Shown in pieces: positions 16,314-23,550 of a stretch of DNA of 43,181 nucleotides. Position 1 is the stretch's first letter. Each line of letters begins with the position of its first letter. The notes under the pieces are model-generated. The model saw only the letters and a list, made by a program, of their open reading frames with translations, did not search any database and was not told the origin of the DNA. The stretch spans positions 1-43,181 of the forward strand of contig CAZVAR010000014.1 of the NCBI GenBank assembly GCA_964625225.1. The letters run 5' to 3'. This stretch comes from CAZVAR01 sp964625225. Its GTDB lineage: Bacteria > Pseudomonadota > Alphaproteobacteria > JAJUGE01. The translations under genes were made by a program, and so were the position numbers.

Positions 16314-16606
16314 ATGCGCGTCGGCATCCCCGAAGCGATCAGGTCCCAAGACCATCGTGCCGGACCGGTGCCGGCCGGCGTGCGGGAGCTGGTCGAGCGG
16401 CGGGCACGCGGCGATCGTCGAGAGCGGAGCCGGCCACGGCGTCGGCTTCGACGATCCGCATCACCAGGCGACGGGCGCGGCGGCGCCGCGCATCGTGACC
16501 CGCGACATCGTACGCGCCATTAAACGGGGGGCGGTGATCGTGGATGTCTCCATCGACCAGGGCGGCTGCATCGGGACCAGCCGGCCGACGGGGCACGACG
16601 ATGCGA
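16314..16606 (+). pseudogene. ald: Alanine dehydrogenase remnant (frameshift + internal deletion)
   Basis: The first 29 codons read 'MRVGIPEAIRSQ...VPAGVRELVE', the N-terminus of alanine dehydrogenase. At about 16399-16401 one extra G shifts the frame; the next frame continues 'RGHAAIVESGAGHGVGFDD', the expected continuation. Around 16475-16488 the sequence then jumps directly to 'APRIVTRDIVRAIKRGAVIVDV' and 'SIDQGGCIGTSRPTGHDDAT', which in intact enzymes lies roughly 200 residues later. The middle, including the dinucleotide-binding Rossmann region, and the C-terminal third are gone. The enzyme normally interconverts alanine and pyruvate with NAD. The remnant cannot be active. The junction falls in a GCG/CGG-rich run, which suggests deletion between short repeats. 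Confidence 0.88.
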
Positions 16607-16752
16607 CATTGCCGTGCGTCCCGGCGGTGCAGGCGATCGTGCAGTAGTATCGGTGGCAGGCGAGCGGCCGGAACGGCGCGGTCAGGGGTGCGTTCAACGA
16701 TCGCGGCGGGGCGACGCCCGCGCAGCAGTCGCCGGATCGAAAGGGGGCAGCG

Positions 16753-17292
16753 ATGTTCGAGCGGATCGAGATCGTGGAAGGCGATATCACGGCGCAGCGT
16801 GTCGACGCCATCGTCAATGCCGCCAATTCCACATTGCTGGGCGGGGGCGGTGTGGACGGGGCGATCCACCGTGCGGCCGGACCGGGGCTGCTGGCCGAGT
16901 GCCGAACGCTCGGCGGTTGTCCGACCGGCGAGGCACGGATCACCCGAGGCTATCGTCTGCCGGCACGGTACGTGATCCACACCGTCGGCCCGATCTGGTC
17001 CGGCGGCCGTGACGACGACCCGGCGCTCGCCGCCTGCTACCGCAATTCGCTGAAACTGGCGCAGGCGCATGGAATCCGGACGATCGCCTTTCCGTCGATC
17101 AGCACCGGCGCGTACCGGTTTCCTTTCGAGCGCGCGACCCGCATCGCCCTGCTGACGGTGCTCGACTGTCTGCCCACGATGCCGGAGATCGAGACCGTCG
17201 TGTTCGTCTGCTTCGGCCGCGAGGCGGAGGCGGTCTATCGCCGCGTGTTCGACGAACTGCGTACGAACCGGGTGCAGGGTGCTTCGTCATGA
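16753..17292 (+). CDS. Macrodomain O-acetyl-ADP-ribose deacetylase (YmdB-like)
   Basis: A single macrodomain of 179 residues. The ADP-ribose binding and catalytic motif 'NAANSTLLGGGGVDGAIH' places N25 and D35 at the positions used by E. coli YmdB, and 'SISTGAYRFP' forms the phosphate loop. Such enzymes hydrolyse O-acetyl-ADP-ribose, the by-product of sirtuin deacetylation, and some remove ADP-ribose from proteins. GGGGGC precedes the ATG at 16753. Its stop overlaps the start of the PatZ-like gene by four bases, linking it to a protein acetyltransferase. Confidence 0.92.
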   Translation: MFERIEIVEGDITAQRVDAIVNAANSTLLGGGGVDGAIHRAAGPGLLAECRTLGGCPTGEARITRGYRLPARYVIHTVGPIWSGGRDDDPALAACYRNSLKLAQAHGIRTIAFPSISTGAYRFPFERATRIALLTVLDCLPTMPEIETVVFVCFGREAEAVYRRVFDELRTNRVQGASS

Positions 17293-20000
17293 CCATCCGC
17301 AATCTCGACGCGCTGTTCCGGCCGAAGTCGATCGTGGTGATCGGGGCCGGCCGGCGGCCCGGGTCCGTCGGCGCGGTGGTGGCCCGGAACCTGACGACAG
17401 CCGGCTTCCGAGGGCCGATCGTGGCGGTGCATCCGAGCGAGCAGGAGATCCACGGCCTGCGGGCCTACCCGGACGTGGCGAGCCTGCCCGAGACCCCGGA
17501 CGTGGCGGTGATCGCCACGCCGCCGCCGACCGTCCCGGAATTGATCGCGGCGCTCGGGGCGCGCGGGGCGCGCGCCGCGGTCGTCATCACCGCGGGTTTC
17601 GGCGAGGGAGCGGACGTGGACGGCGGTGCAGCGGAAGGGCGGCGCCTGCAGCAGGCCATGCTCGACGCGGCACGGCCGCACCTGCTGCGAATCGTCGGCC
17701 CCAACTGTCTCGGCATCCTAGTGCCGGGGGCCGGCGTCAATGCCAGCTTCGCGCATCTGCAGCCGACCGCCGGCGGCATCGCCTTCGTGGCGCAGTCGGG
17801 CGCCATGGTGACGGCGGTGATCGACTGGGCGGCGCCGCGGGGCATCGGCTTCTCGCATCTGGTTTCGCTCGGCGACATGGCCGACGTCGATTTCGGCGAC
17901 ATGCTGGACTGGCTTGCGCGCGACGCCGATACGAACGCGATCCTGCTCTATGTCGAGGCGGTTACGCATACGCGGAAATTCATGTCGGCGGCCCGCGCCG
18001 CCGCCCGCGTCAAGCCGGTGATCGCCGTCAAGGCCGGCCGCTTCGCGGCCGCGGCGCGGGCCGCCACCTCCCATACGGGGGCGCTCGCTGGCGTCGACGC
18101 CGTCTACGACGCGGCCTTCCGGCGCGCCGGCATTCTCCGCGTCTTCGGCATGGCGGAGCTGTTCGATGCGGTCGAGACGCTGGCCCGGGTTCGGAAGCTG
18201 TCCGGCGAACGCCTCGCCATCCTGACCAATGGCGGCGGCATCGGCGTGCTGGCGACCGACGCGCTGATCGCGGCCGGCGGCACGCTGCCCGACCTGCCGG
18301 CGGAGACGATGCGTCGGCTGGACCCCGTTCTGTCGCCCACCTGGTCGCACGGCAATCCCGTGGACATCATCGGCGACGCCGGCGGAGAGCGATATGCGGC
18401 GGCGCTCGACATCCTGCTGGCCGATCCCGACTTCGACGCCGTGCTGGTGCTGAACTGTCCGACTGCGGTGGCATCCAGCACCGAGGCGGCGCAGGCGGTG
18501 GCCGATACGCTGGCCAAGCATCGGTCGCCGAAGCCGGTGCTGGCCGCCTGGGTCGGCGAGGCCGCGGCGGTCGAGGGGCGGCGCCTGCTCCGTCGCGCCG
18601 GGTTGCCCGTCTTCGCGACCTCCGATGAGGGCGCGCGCGGCTTCATGCACCTGGTGCGTTACCGCCGCAACCGCGCCCTGCTGATGGAGACCCCGCCCTC
18701 GCTGCCGGAGCAGTTCACGCCGGATCCGGCCGCGGCCCGGGCGGTGATCGAGGCCGCGCTGGCCGAAGGGCGGGACTGGCTGACCGAGCCGGAAGCCAAG
18801 GATGTTCTGACCGCCTATCGGATTCCGGTGGTCGCGACCGAGAGCGTACCGTCGCCCGCGGCGGCCCGCGAGGCGGCCGCCCGCATGCTGGATGGCGGCG
18901 CCACTGGAATCGCCCTCAAGATCCTGTCGCCGGACATCACGCACAAGACCGACGTTCAGGGCGTCGCCCTCAATCTCGACACCCCGGCCGAGGTCGAGGC
19001 GGCCGCGCGGCGCATGCTGGAGCGGGTCCGCGCCGCACGGCCGGAGGCACGGATTGCCGGGTTCACCGTGCAGGAGATGGTCCGCCGAGCCGCTGCGCAC
19101 GAGACCATCGTCGGCATGGTGGAGGACGCCCAGTTCGGTCCCGTGATCCTGTTCGGTCGCGGCGGCACCGCGGTCGAGGTGGCGGACGACAAGGCGCTCG
19201 CGCTGCCACCGCTCAACATGAAGCTCGCCAGCGAACTGATCGAGGCGACCCGGATCTCCCGGTTCCTCGACGGCTATCGCGGCCGTGCTCCCGCCGACCG
19301 CGACGCCATCGCCATGACTCTGGTGAAGGTCTCGCAACTCGTCGCCGACTTCGCCGAGATCGTCGAGATGGACATCAACCCGCTGCTGGCCGACGAGCAG
19401 GGCGTGGTCGCGCTCGATGCGCGGATGCGCGTGCGCCGGACCGACCGGCCGGGCCATGCGCGTCTCGCGATCCGGCCTTATCCGGCGGAACTGGAGGAGG
19501 AGGTTACGCTGCCGAACGGCCGCCGCTTCCTGCTGCGCCCGGTCCGCGCCGAGGACGAGCCGGCCTTTCGGGAGGCATTCCGGAAGCTCGACCCGCAGGA
19601 CATCCGGATGCGCTTCTTCGCCCCGATGGGCGAACTCAGCCACGACGTGGCCGCGCGTCTGACCCAGATCGACTACGACCGCGAGATGGCGCTGATCGCG
19701 ATCGTACGGGAGGGGCCGGCCGAGGGCGGTCTGTCCGGCGTCGTGCGGATCATCGCCGACCCCGACAACCGCCGCGCCGAATATGCCGTGATCGTCGACA
19801 GCGCCATCAAAGGCCAGGGGCTGGGACGGGTGCTGATGGAGCGGATCATCGCCTACGCCCGCCGCCGCGGGATCGGCGAGATTTGGGGCGACGTGCTGCG
19901 CGAGAACCGTCGCATGCTGCAGCTCTGTCAGGAGCTCGGCTTCCGGCGCGAGCCGCATCCGGAGGAGACGGGTGCCGTGAGGGTGCTGCTGACGCTATAG
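17289..20000 (+). CDS. PatZ/Pka-like protein acetyltransferase (NDP-forming acyl-CoA ligase + GNAT)
   Basis: 903 residues. Order of domains: CoA-binding Rossmann domain (about 1-130, 'IVVIGAGRRPGSVG'); succinyl-CoA-ligase-like domains (about 150-440, with 'ATSHTGALAG'); ATP-grasp domain (about 480-700, 'GIALKILSPDITHKTDVQGV', 'EIVEMDINPLL'); C-terminal GNAT domain (about 735-900, 'VVRIIADPDNRRAEYAVIVD', 'GQGLGRVLMERIIAYARRRG'). This is the layout of E. coli PatZ/YfiQ, which acetylates lysines of metabolic enzymes such as acetyl-CoA synthetase. An alternative is a true ADP-forming acyl-CoA ligase with an attached GNAT. It starts by ATGA overlap with the macrodomain gene, and a GC-rich hairpin follows its stop. 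Confidence 0.9.
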   Translation: MTIRNLDALFRPKSIVVIGAGRRPGSVGAVVARNLTTAGFRGPIVAVHPSEQEIHGLRAYPDVASLPETPDVAVIATPPPTVPELIAALGARGARAAVVITAGFGEGADVDGGAAEGRRLQQAMLDAARPHLLRIVGPNCLGILVPGAGVNASFAHLQPTAGGIAFVAQSGAMVTAVIDWAAPRGIGFSHLVSLGDMADVDFGDMLDWLARDADTNAILLYVEAVTHTRKFMSAARAAARVKPVIAVKAGRFAAAARAATSHTGALAGVDAVYDAAFRRAGILRVFGMAELFDAVETLARVRKLSGERLAILTNGGGIGVLATDALIAAGGTLPDLPAETMRRLDPVLSPTWSHGNPVDIIGDAGGERYAAALDILLADPDFDAVLVLNCPTAVASSTEAAQAVADTLAKHRSPKPVLAAWVGEAAAVEGRRLLRRAGLPVFATSDEGARGFMHLVRYRRNRALLMETPPSLPEQFTPDPAAARAVIEAALAEGRDWLTEPEAKDVLTAYRIPVVATESVPSPAAAREAAARMLDGGATGIALKILSPDITHKTDVQGVALNLDTPAEVEAAARRMLERVRAARPEARIAGFTVQEMVRRAAAHETIVGMVEDAQFGPVILFGRGGTAVEVADDKALALPPLNMKLASELIEATRISRFLDGYRGRAPADRDAIAMTLVKVSQLVADFAEIVEMDINPLLADEQGVVALDARMRVRRTDRPGHARLAIRPYPAELEEEVTLPNGRRFLLRPVRAEDEPAFREAFRKLDPQDIRMRFFAPMGELSHDVAARLTQIDYDREMALIAIVREGPAEGGLSGVVRIIADPDNRRAEYAVIVDSAIKGQGLGRVLMERIIAYARRRGIGEIWGDVLRENRRMLQLCQELGFRREPHPEETGAVRVLLTL

Positions 20001-20012
20001 GGACGTCCGGTT

Positions 20013-20052
20013 CCGCCGGCCGCCGCAAGGCGCGCGCTGCGGCCGCCGGCGG
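20013..20052. terminator. GC-rich hairpin between convergent genes
   Basis: CCGCCGGC (20013-20020) pairs with GCCGGCGG (20045-20052), with partial extension of the stem inwards. It lies between the stop of the PatZ-like gene and the stop of the convergent SDR gene. No T-tract is present, so termination activity is only presumed. Confidence 0.4.
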
Positions 20053-20071
20053 CGTGGCGTGGGGCAGGCGG

Positions 20072-20812
20072 TCAGATGCAGCGGCCGCCGTCCACCTGCA
20101 GCACCGTCCCAGTGATGAACTCGGCCTCGGCGAGGTACAGGGCGGCCTGTGCGATGTCGCTCGGGCGGCTCATCCGTCCGAGCGGGATCGTCGCGACGAA
20201 CTTCGCCCGGTTCTCCGGCGTGTCGGGGACGCCCATGAAGGTCTCGAGCAGCGCCGTCTCGCCGATCACCGGCGCGATGGCATTGACACGGATCCGGTCC
20301 GGCGCCAGTTCCGCCGCCATCGACTTGGTGAGGACGTGCACTGCGCCCTTGGTGCCGTTGTACCAGGTGAGCCCGGGGCGCGGTCGGATCGCCGCGGTCG
20401 ACCCGACATTGATGATGGCGCCGCCGCCGCGTCGCCGCAGCTCCGGCACGCAGGACCGCGCGGCGAGGTAGACCGATTTGACGTTGACGGCGTAGATCCG
20501 GTCGAAGGTGTCCTCGTCGACCTCCAGCCTCGGTTGGTTGCGGTGGCTGATGCCTGCATTGTTGACGAGAATGTCGACGCCGCCGAACGCCTCGACCGCC
20601 GTTCGAGCCATGCGGTCGACCTCGGCAGCCACGCTCACGTCGACGCGGCACGCCGCCGCCTGGCCGATTTCGCCCGCAACGGCCCGGGCCCGCTCCTCGT
20701 CGATGTCCGCGACCAGGACTCTCGCCCCCTCGGCCGCGTAGAGCCGCGCGATCTCGGCACCGAACCCCGAAGCGGCGCCGGTGACGATAGCGACCTTGTC
20801 CCGCAGTCTCAT
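20072..20812 (-). CDS. SDR-family oxidoreductase
   Basis: A classical short-chain dehydrogenase of 246 residues. TGAASGFG forms the cofactor loop, D37 in 'VADIDEERA' suggests NAD(H) preference, 'NNAGIS' is intact, and the catalytic S-Y-K are in 'NVGSTAAIRPRPGLTWYNGTKGA'. The C-terminus 'FITGTVLQVDGGRCI' is typical of the glucose/3-oxoacyl dehydrogenase-like group. The substrate cannot be assigned. The start ATG at 20812 has GAGGGA upstream. It stands alone between the PatZ-like and DUF2934 genes. Confidence 0.88.
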   Translation of the reverse strand: MRLRDKVAIVTGAASGFGAEIARLYAAEGARVLVADIDEERARAVAGEIGQAAACRVDVSVAAEVDRMARTAVEAFGGVDILVNNAGISHRNQPRLEVDEDTFDRIYAVNVKSVYLAARSCVPELRRRGGGAIINVGSTAAIRPRPGLTWYNGTKGAVHVLTKSMAAELAPDRIRVNAIAPVIGETALLETFMGVPDTPENRAKFVATIPLGRMSRPSDIAQAALYLAEAEFITGTVLQVDGGRCI

Positions 20813-20889
20813 GCGTCCCTCGCGGCATACCGTCGCACCGGCGACGAGCCTAGGCCCGGCGGCGGCGGCGCGTCAATCGAGCGGGGAGG

Positions 20890-21273
20890 CTAGGGTTGCT
20901 CCGTCCGGCGGCGGCGCGTGCGGGCGGCGGTTGCAGAGGTGTCGCCGCTCTTGGCCCGCGGCGCGCGCCGCGGCGCCGGCGGCCGGGGCGCGCTTTCGCT
21001 GCCGGGCGGCGCATCGGCGCCCGCGTCGCCCGTCGGGGTGGCCTCTCGCGCGGCGGCCCGTCGTCGAGCCCGGGTCGGCTTCGGGACTTCGGCCGCAGCA
21101 GCTTCCGTGACATCGATCGGCTCGGCCGGCGTGCGCACGCCGCCATTGGCCTCGGTCCTGATCTCCTCGGCCGCCTGCAGCCAGTGGTCGACCTCGCGGC
21201 CGTCGGGTCGGCCCTCGCGTTCCCATATCTCGTAGGCACGCCTCCTGATGCGCTCCTCGACGTTCTCCATCAT
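20890..21273 (-). CDS. DUF2934 domain protein with basic tail
   Basis: About 127 residues. The N-terminal 35 ('IRRRAYEIWEREGRPDGREVDHWLQA') are an excellent DUF2934 match, a short helical motif of unknown function common in Proteobacteria. The remainder is low-complexity, rich in Ala, Pro, Arg and Lys ('TRARRRAAAREA', 'TRRRRTEQP'), and likely disordered and possibly nucleic-acid binding by composition (inference). Two consecutive ATGs at 21273 and 21270 follow a GGAG, and either may be used. Confidence 0.8.
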   Translation of the reverse strand: MMENVEERIRRRAYEIWEREGRPDGREVDHWLQAAEEIRTEANGGVRTPAEPIDVTEAAAAEVPKPTRARRRAAAREATPTGDAGADAPPGSESAPRPPAPRRAPRAKSGDTSATAARTRRRRTEQP

Positions 21274-21419
21274 CGTGTCATCTCCGGTCCTGCCCTGCCC
21301 GGGGAGCCGCCGACGCCCGCGGTCGGCGCTGCACACCCTGCGAATTGGCCGATAAACGCCGGCACGGCGAAAAAGTAGCGGTGCCGGGGGAAAAACGGTT
21401 GCCGGGATATGGTCCGGCG

Positions 21420-21773
21420 TCAGACCGCGGGCTCGACCCGGTCCGCGCGGAGCGTCCGGTAGGTTTCGCAGGCGGACCAGAGGGCGACCGGCCCCGTCAC
21501 GCGCACGCGCATACCTTCCGGGAAGTCATCGGATCGGCCGATGACGGCATAAGGCTCACCGTTCTCCGGGTAGAGCAGGCGGCAATGCCCGGGCCGCGAC
21601 GGCGCTCCCTGCAGCCGACCCTCGACCGTAAGGACGATGCCCTCGCGCCAGAGCGCCTGAACCGTCTGTCCTCCGGCGCCGCTGCCGAGGGAGGGCAGCA
21701 GGCTTCCCGCCCCGAATCCGCAGCCTGACAAGGCGAGCCCGAGCAGGACGGGCAGGACCAAGCGCGTCCGCAT
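21420..21773 (-). CDS. Small putative lipoprotein
   Basis: 117 residues opening with a lipoprotein signal peptide, 'MRTRLVLPVLLGLALSGCGFG', lipobox LSGC with the lipidated Cys at about residue 18. The mature part is short with no recognised family ('GIVLTVEGRLQGAPSRPGHC', 'VRVTGPVALWSACETYRTLRADRVEPAV'). Residues such as VTGPVALWSAC suggest a small beta-rich domain. The longer in-frame extension upstream would overlap the Wzi-like stop and lacks a signal, so the ATG at 21773 is preferred. It is probably co-transcribed with the Wzi-like gene 16 bases upstream. Confidence 0.72.
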   Translation of the reverse strand: MRTRLVLPVLLGLALSGCGFGAGSLLPSLGSGAGGQTVQALWREGIVLTVEGRLQGAPSRPGHCRLLYPENGEPYAVIGRSDDFPEGMRVRVTGPVALWSACETYRTLRADRVEPAV

Positions 21774-21789
21774 CAGATACGGCCTGCCA

Positions 21790-23289
21790 TCAGAATCGGA
21801 AGCTCCAACCGGCTTCTGCAGCGAACAGGAAGTCCTTGTCATTCGGCGTATTCGGCTGGTCGTCCTGGAACCGCAGGGCGAACCACAGGGAGGAGGGAGT
21901 CAGAGGAATCTCGAGACCCAGCTCGACCAGATTCACGGTCTCCGCGGTAGCGCTGACCGTGTTGCCGCGCTGGACACCATCCCGATTGAGTTCGGCATGA
22001 TGATAGCCGAGACGATAGGTCCAGTCCCGCGTGTCCGTCAATGACAGCAGCAGCGAGAACAGCTTGGCGTCATTGTCCAGCGTGTGCCCGATGGTGCGGC
22101 CGCGATAGCGGAAACCCGTCGTGTAGGTGCCGTGCTCGTAGAGAGTGTTGTAGTTCTTCGTCGAATTGAAGGCGCTGGCGACGGTGTCGGCGAACTCGGC
22201 TACGACCCGCCAATGCGCCCCGCTGTTGCCCGCCGGGCCGGCAACGCTTCCCCCGACCAGATAGGCCTCCTTCGACGGCAGCCCCCCGGCCTCGTCCTCG
22301 CCGATGATCTGACCGTAGAGGCTGAAGGGAAATTCGGCGATCCGGCCGGAGATCCGCGCGTCGATCCCGCCGAGCTGGTTGGACGGGTCGTTCTGCCGGC
22401 CGAGATCGTTGTCGTTGCCGGTGAACGCGTTCCACCAGGTTCTGGCCGAGCAGGACCGACCTTCCCCGCAGATCTGGATGACCCGGGAGGCACCCAGTTC
22501 CAGCCACGAGAACGGGCTGACCGACAGGCGCCCGCCGGCCACCAGCGGATCGTCGACGGCCTGGAAGTCGTCTTCGAGAATCCCGAGGAAGGCGTTGAAC
22601 TGCCACGGGCCGATCCAGCTCAGCCAAGGCGTCTCGAACGCTTTGGGATTGTTCCGCATCAGTCCGATGCGGGGGAACGGCCGGGCATTATCCGACAGAA
22701 TGATGCTGCCGACCCAGCCGCCGCCCCACCAATGATCGAGATAGCCGGCATAGAGCAGCCAATTGCCGAGTTCCTGGGCGAGATAGGAGCCGTCGAGCGC
22801 CGGATCCGCATCCGAGAACTCGAAATCGCTCTGCACCCCGACGCGGAGCCGAACCGCGGTCGAACTCCACATATGCTCCAATTCGACCGAGGCGTCGATC
22901 TCGTCCCGGGCCGGATCTCCGAAGCCCCGAACCAGCGTCGGATCGCTGGCCACGCGTGCATCCACTCCGCCGCGCAGCCGACCCGTCGCCGTTTCGTATT
23001 CGAAGCGCCCGCGTACTCGATTGAGGCTCGCCTTCACGTAAGGCGGCAGCCGGTCGGTCGGCGCGGACAAGGCGCGCGCGACCTGCGCCCAGGGGATCGG
23101 CCAGGTCGTCGCCAGATTGTCGACCAGGCCATAGGCCTGGAGGATTTCGAGATCCGACCGGAGCTGCGCGTCTCCCACTTCAACCCAGGGCGAGGCGGGC
23201 GCCCGGTCCGCCATGAGCGGCAGCAGCAGGAGGATCAGCGCAGCGGTTCGGAGCGCCCGGCCAGCGCGCCGGAGCGGAAGGCTTGGCAT
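21790..23289 (-). CDS. Wzi-like capsule assembly outer-membrane protein
   Basis: 499 residues with a signal peptide ending near 'APASPWVEVGDAQLRSDLEIL', after which the typical Wzi opening 'LRSDLEILQAYGLV' leads into a beta-barrel. Barrel features are frequent alternating strands, 'YLDHWWGGGWVGSIILSDNARPFPRIGLMRNN' as two stretches, and a terminal phenylalanine after 'AEAGWSFRF'. In E. coli Wzi anchors group 1 capsule at the cell surface. No wza/wzb/wzc genes are in the window, so the transported glycan is unknown. The gene is divergent from a sugar-nucleotide dehydratase. Start at ATG 23289. Confidence 0.88.
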   Translation of the reverse strand: MPSLPLRRAGRALRTAALILLLLPLMADRAPASPWVEVGDAQLRSDLEILQAYGLVDNLATTWPIPWAQVARALSAPTDRLPPYVKASLNRVRGRFEYETATGRLRGGVDARVASDPTLVRGFGDPARDEIDASVELEHMWSSTAVRLRVGVQSDFEFSDADPALDGSYLAQELGNWLLYAGYLDHWWGGGWVGSIILSDNARPFPRIGLMRNNPKAFETPWLSWIGPWQFNAFLGILEDDFQAVDDPLVAGGRLSVSPFSWLELGASRVIQICGEGRSCSARTWWNAFTGNDNDLGRQNDPSNQLGGIDARISGRIAEFPFSLYGQIIGEDEAGGLPSKEAYLVGGSVAGPAGNSGAHWRVVAEFADTVASAFNSTKNYNTLYEHGTYTTGFRYRGRTIGHTLDNDAKLFSLLLSLTDTRDWTYRLGYHHAELNRDGVQRGNTVSATAETVNLVELGLEIPLTPSSLWFALRFQDDQPNTPNDKDFLFAAEAGWSFRF

Positions 23290-23550
23290 CGAACCAGAGG
23301 ACCCCTGCAGATGTGACACCCCGCATCTAGGACTATCCGGCCTGCCTTCGCCTGTCAAAGCGCGCGTCTCGTGGCCGCCGCCGACACGACCAGTCTTGGC
23401 ACTCGACCCTCGGAGGTGCTTTCTGGTGGACATCGCCGAGTCGATCCGGCAAAGGTTCCAGGTCCGTGGAGAACTTCGTTGCCTGTGCAGTTTGTAGCGT
23501 TGCCGCCAGTCGGCGGGTCCTTTGCTTAGGCCCTTGGCGAGTAGTCGAAC

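Noticed and set aside
17718..19958. A minus-strand open frame of about 746 codons antisense to the PatZ-like gene
   Set aside because: Composition is His/Arg/Gly-rich and repetitive without motifs; the plus-strand frame has clear CoA-binding, ATP-grasp and GNAT domains.
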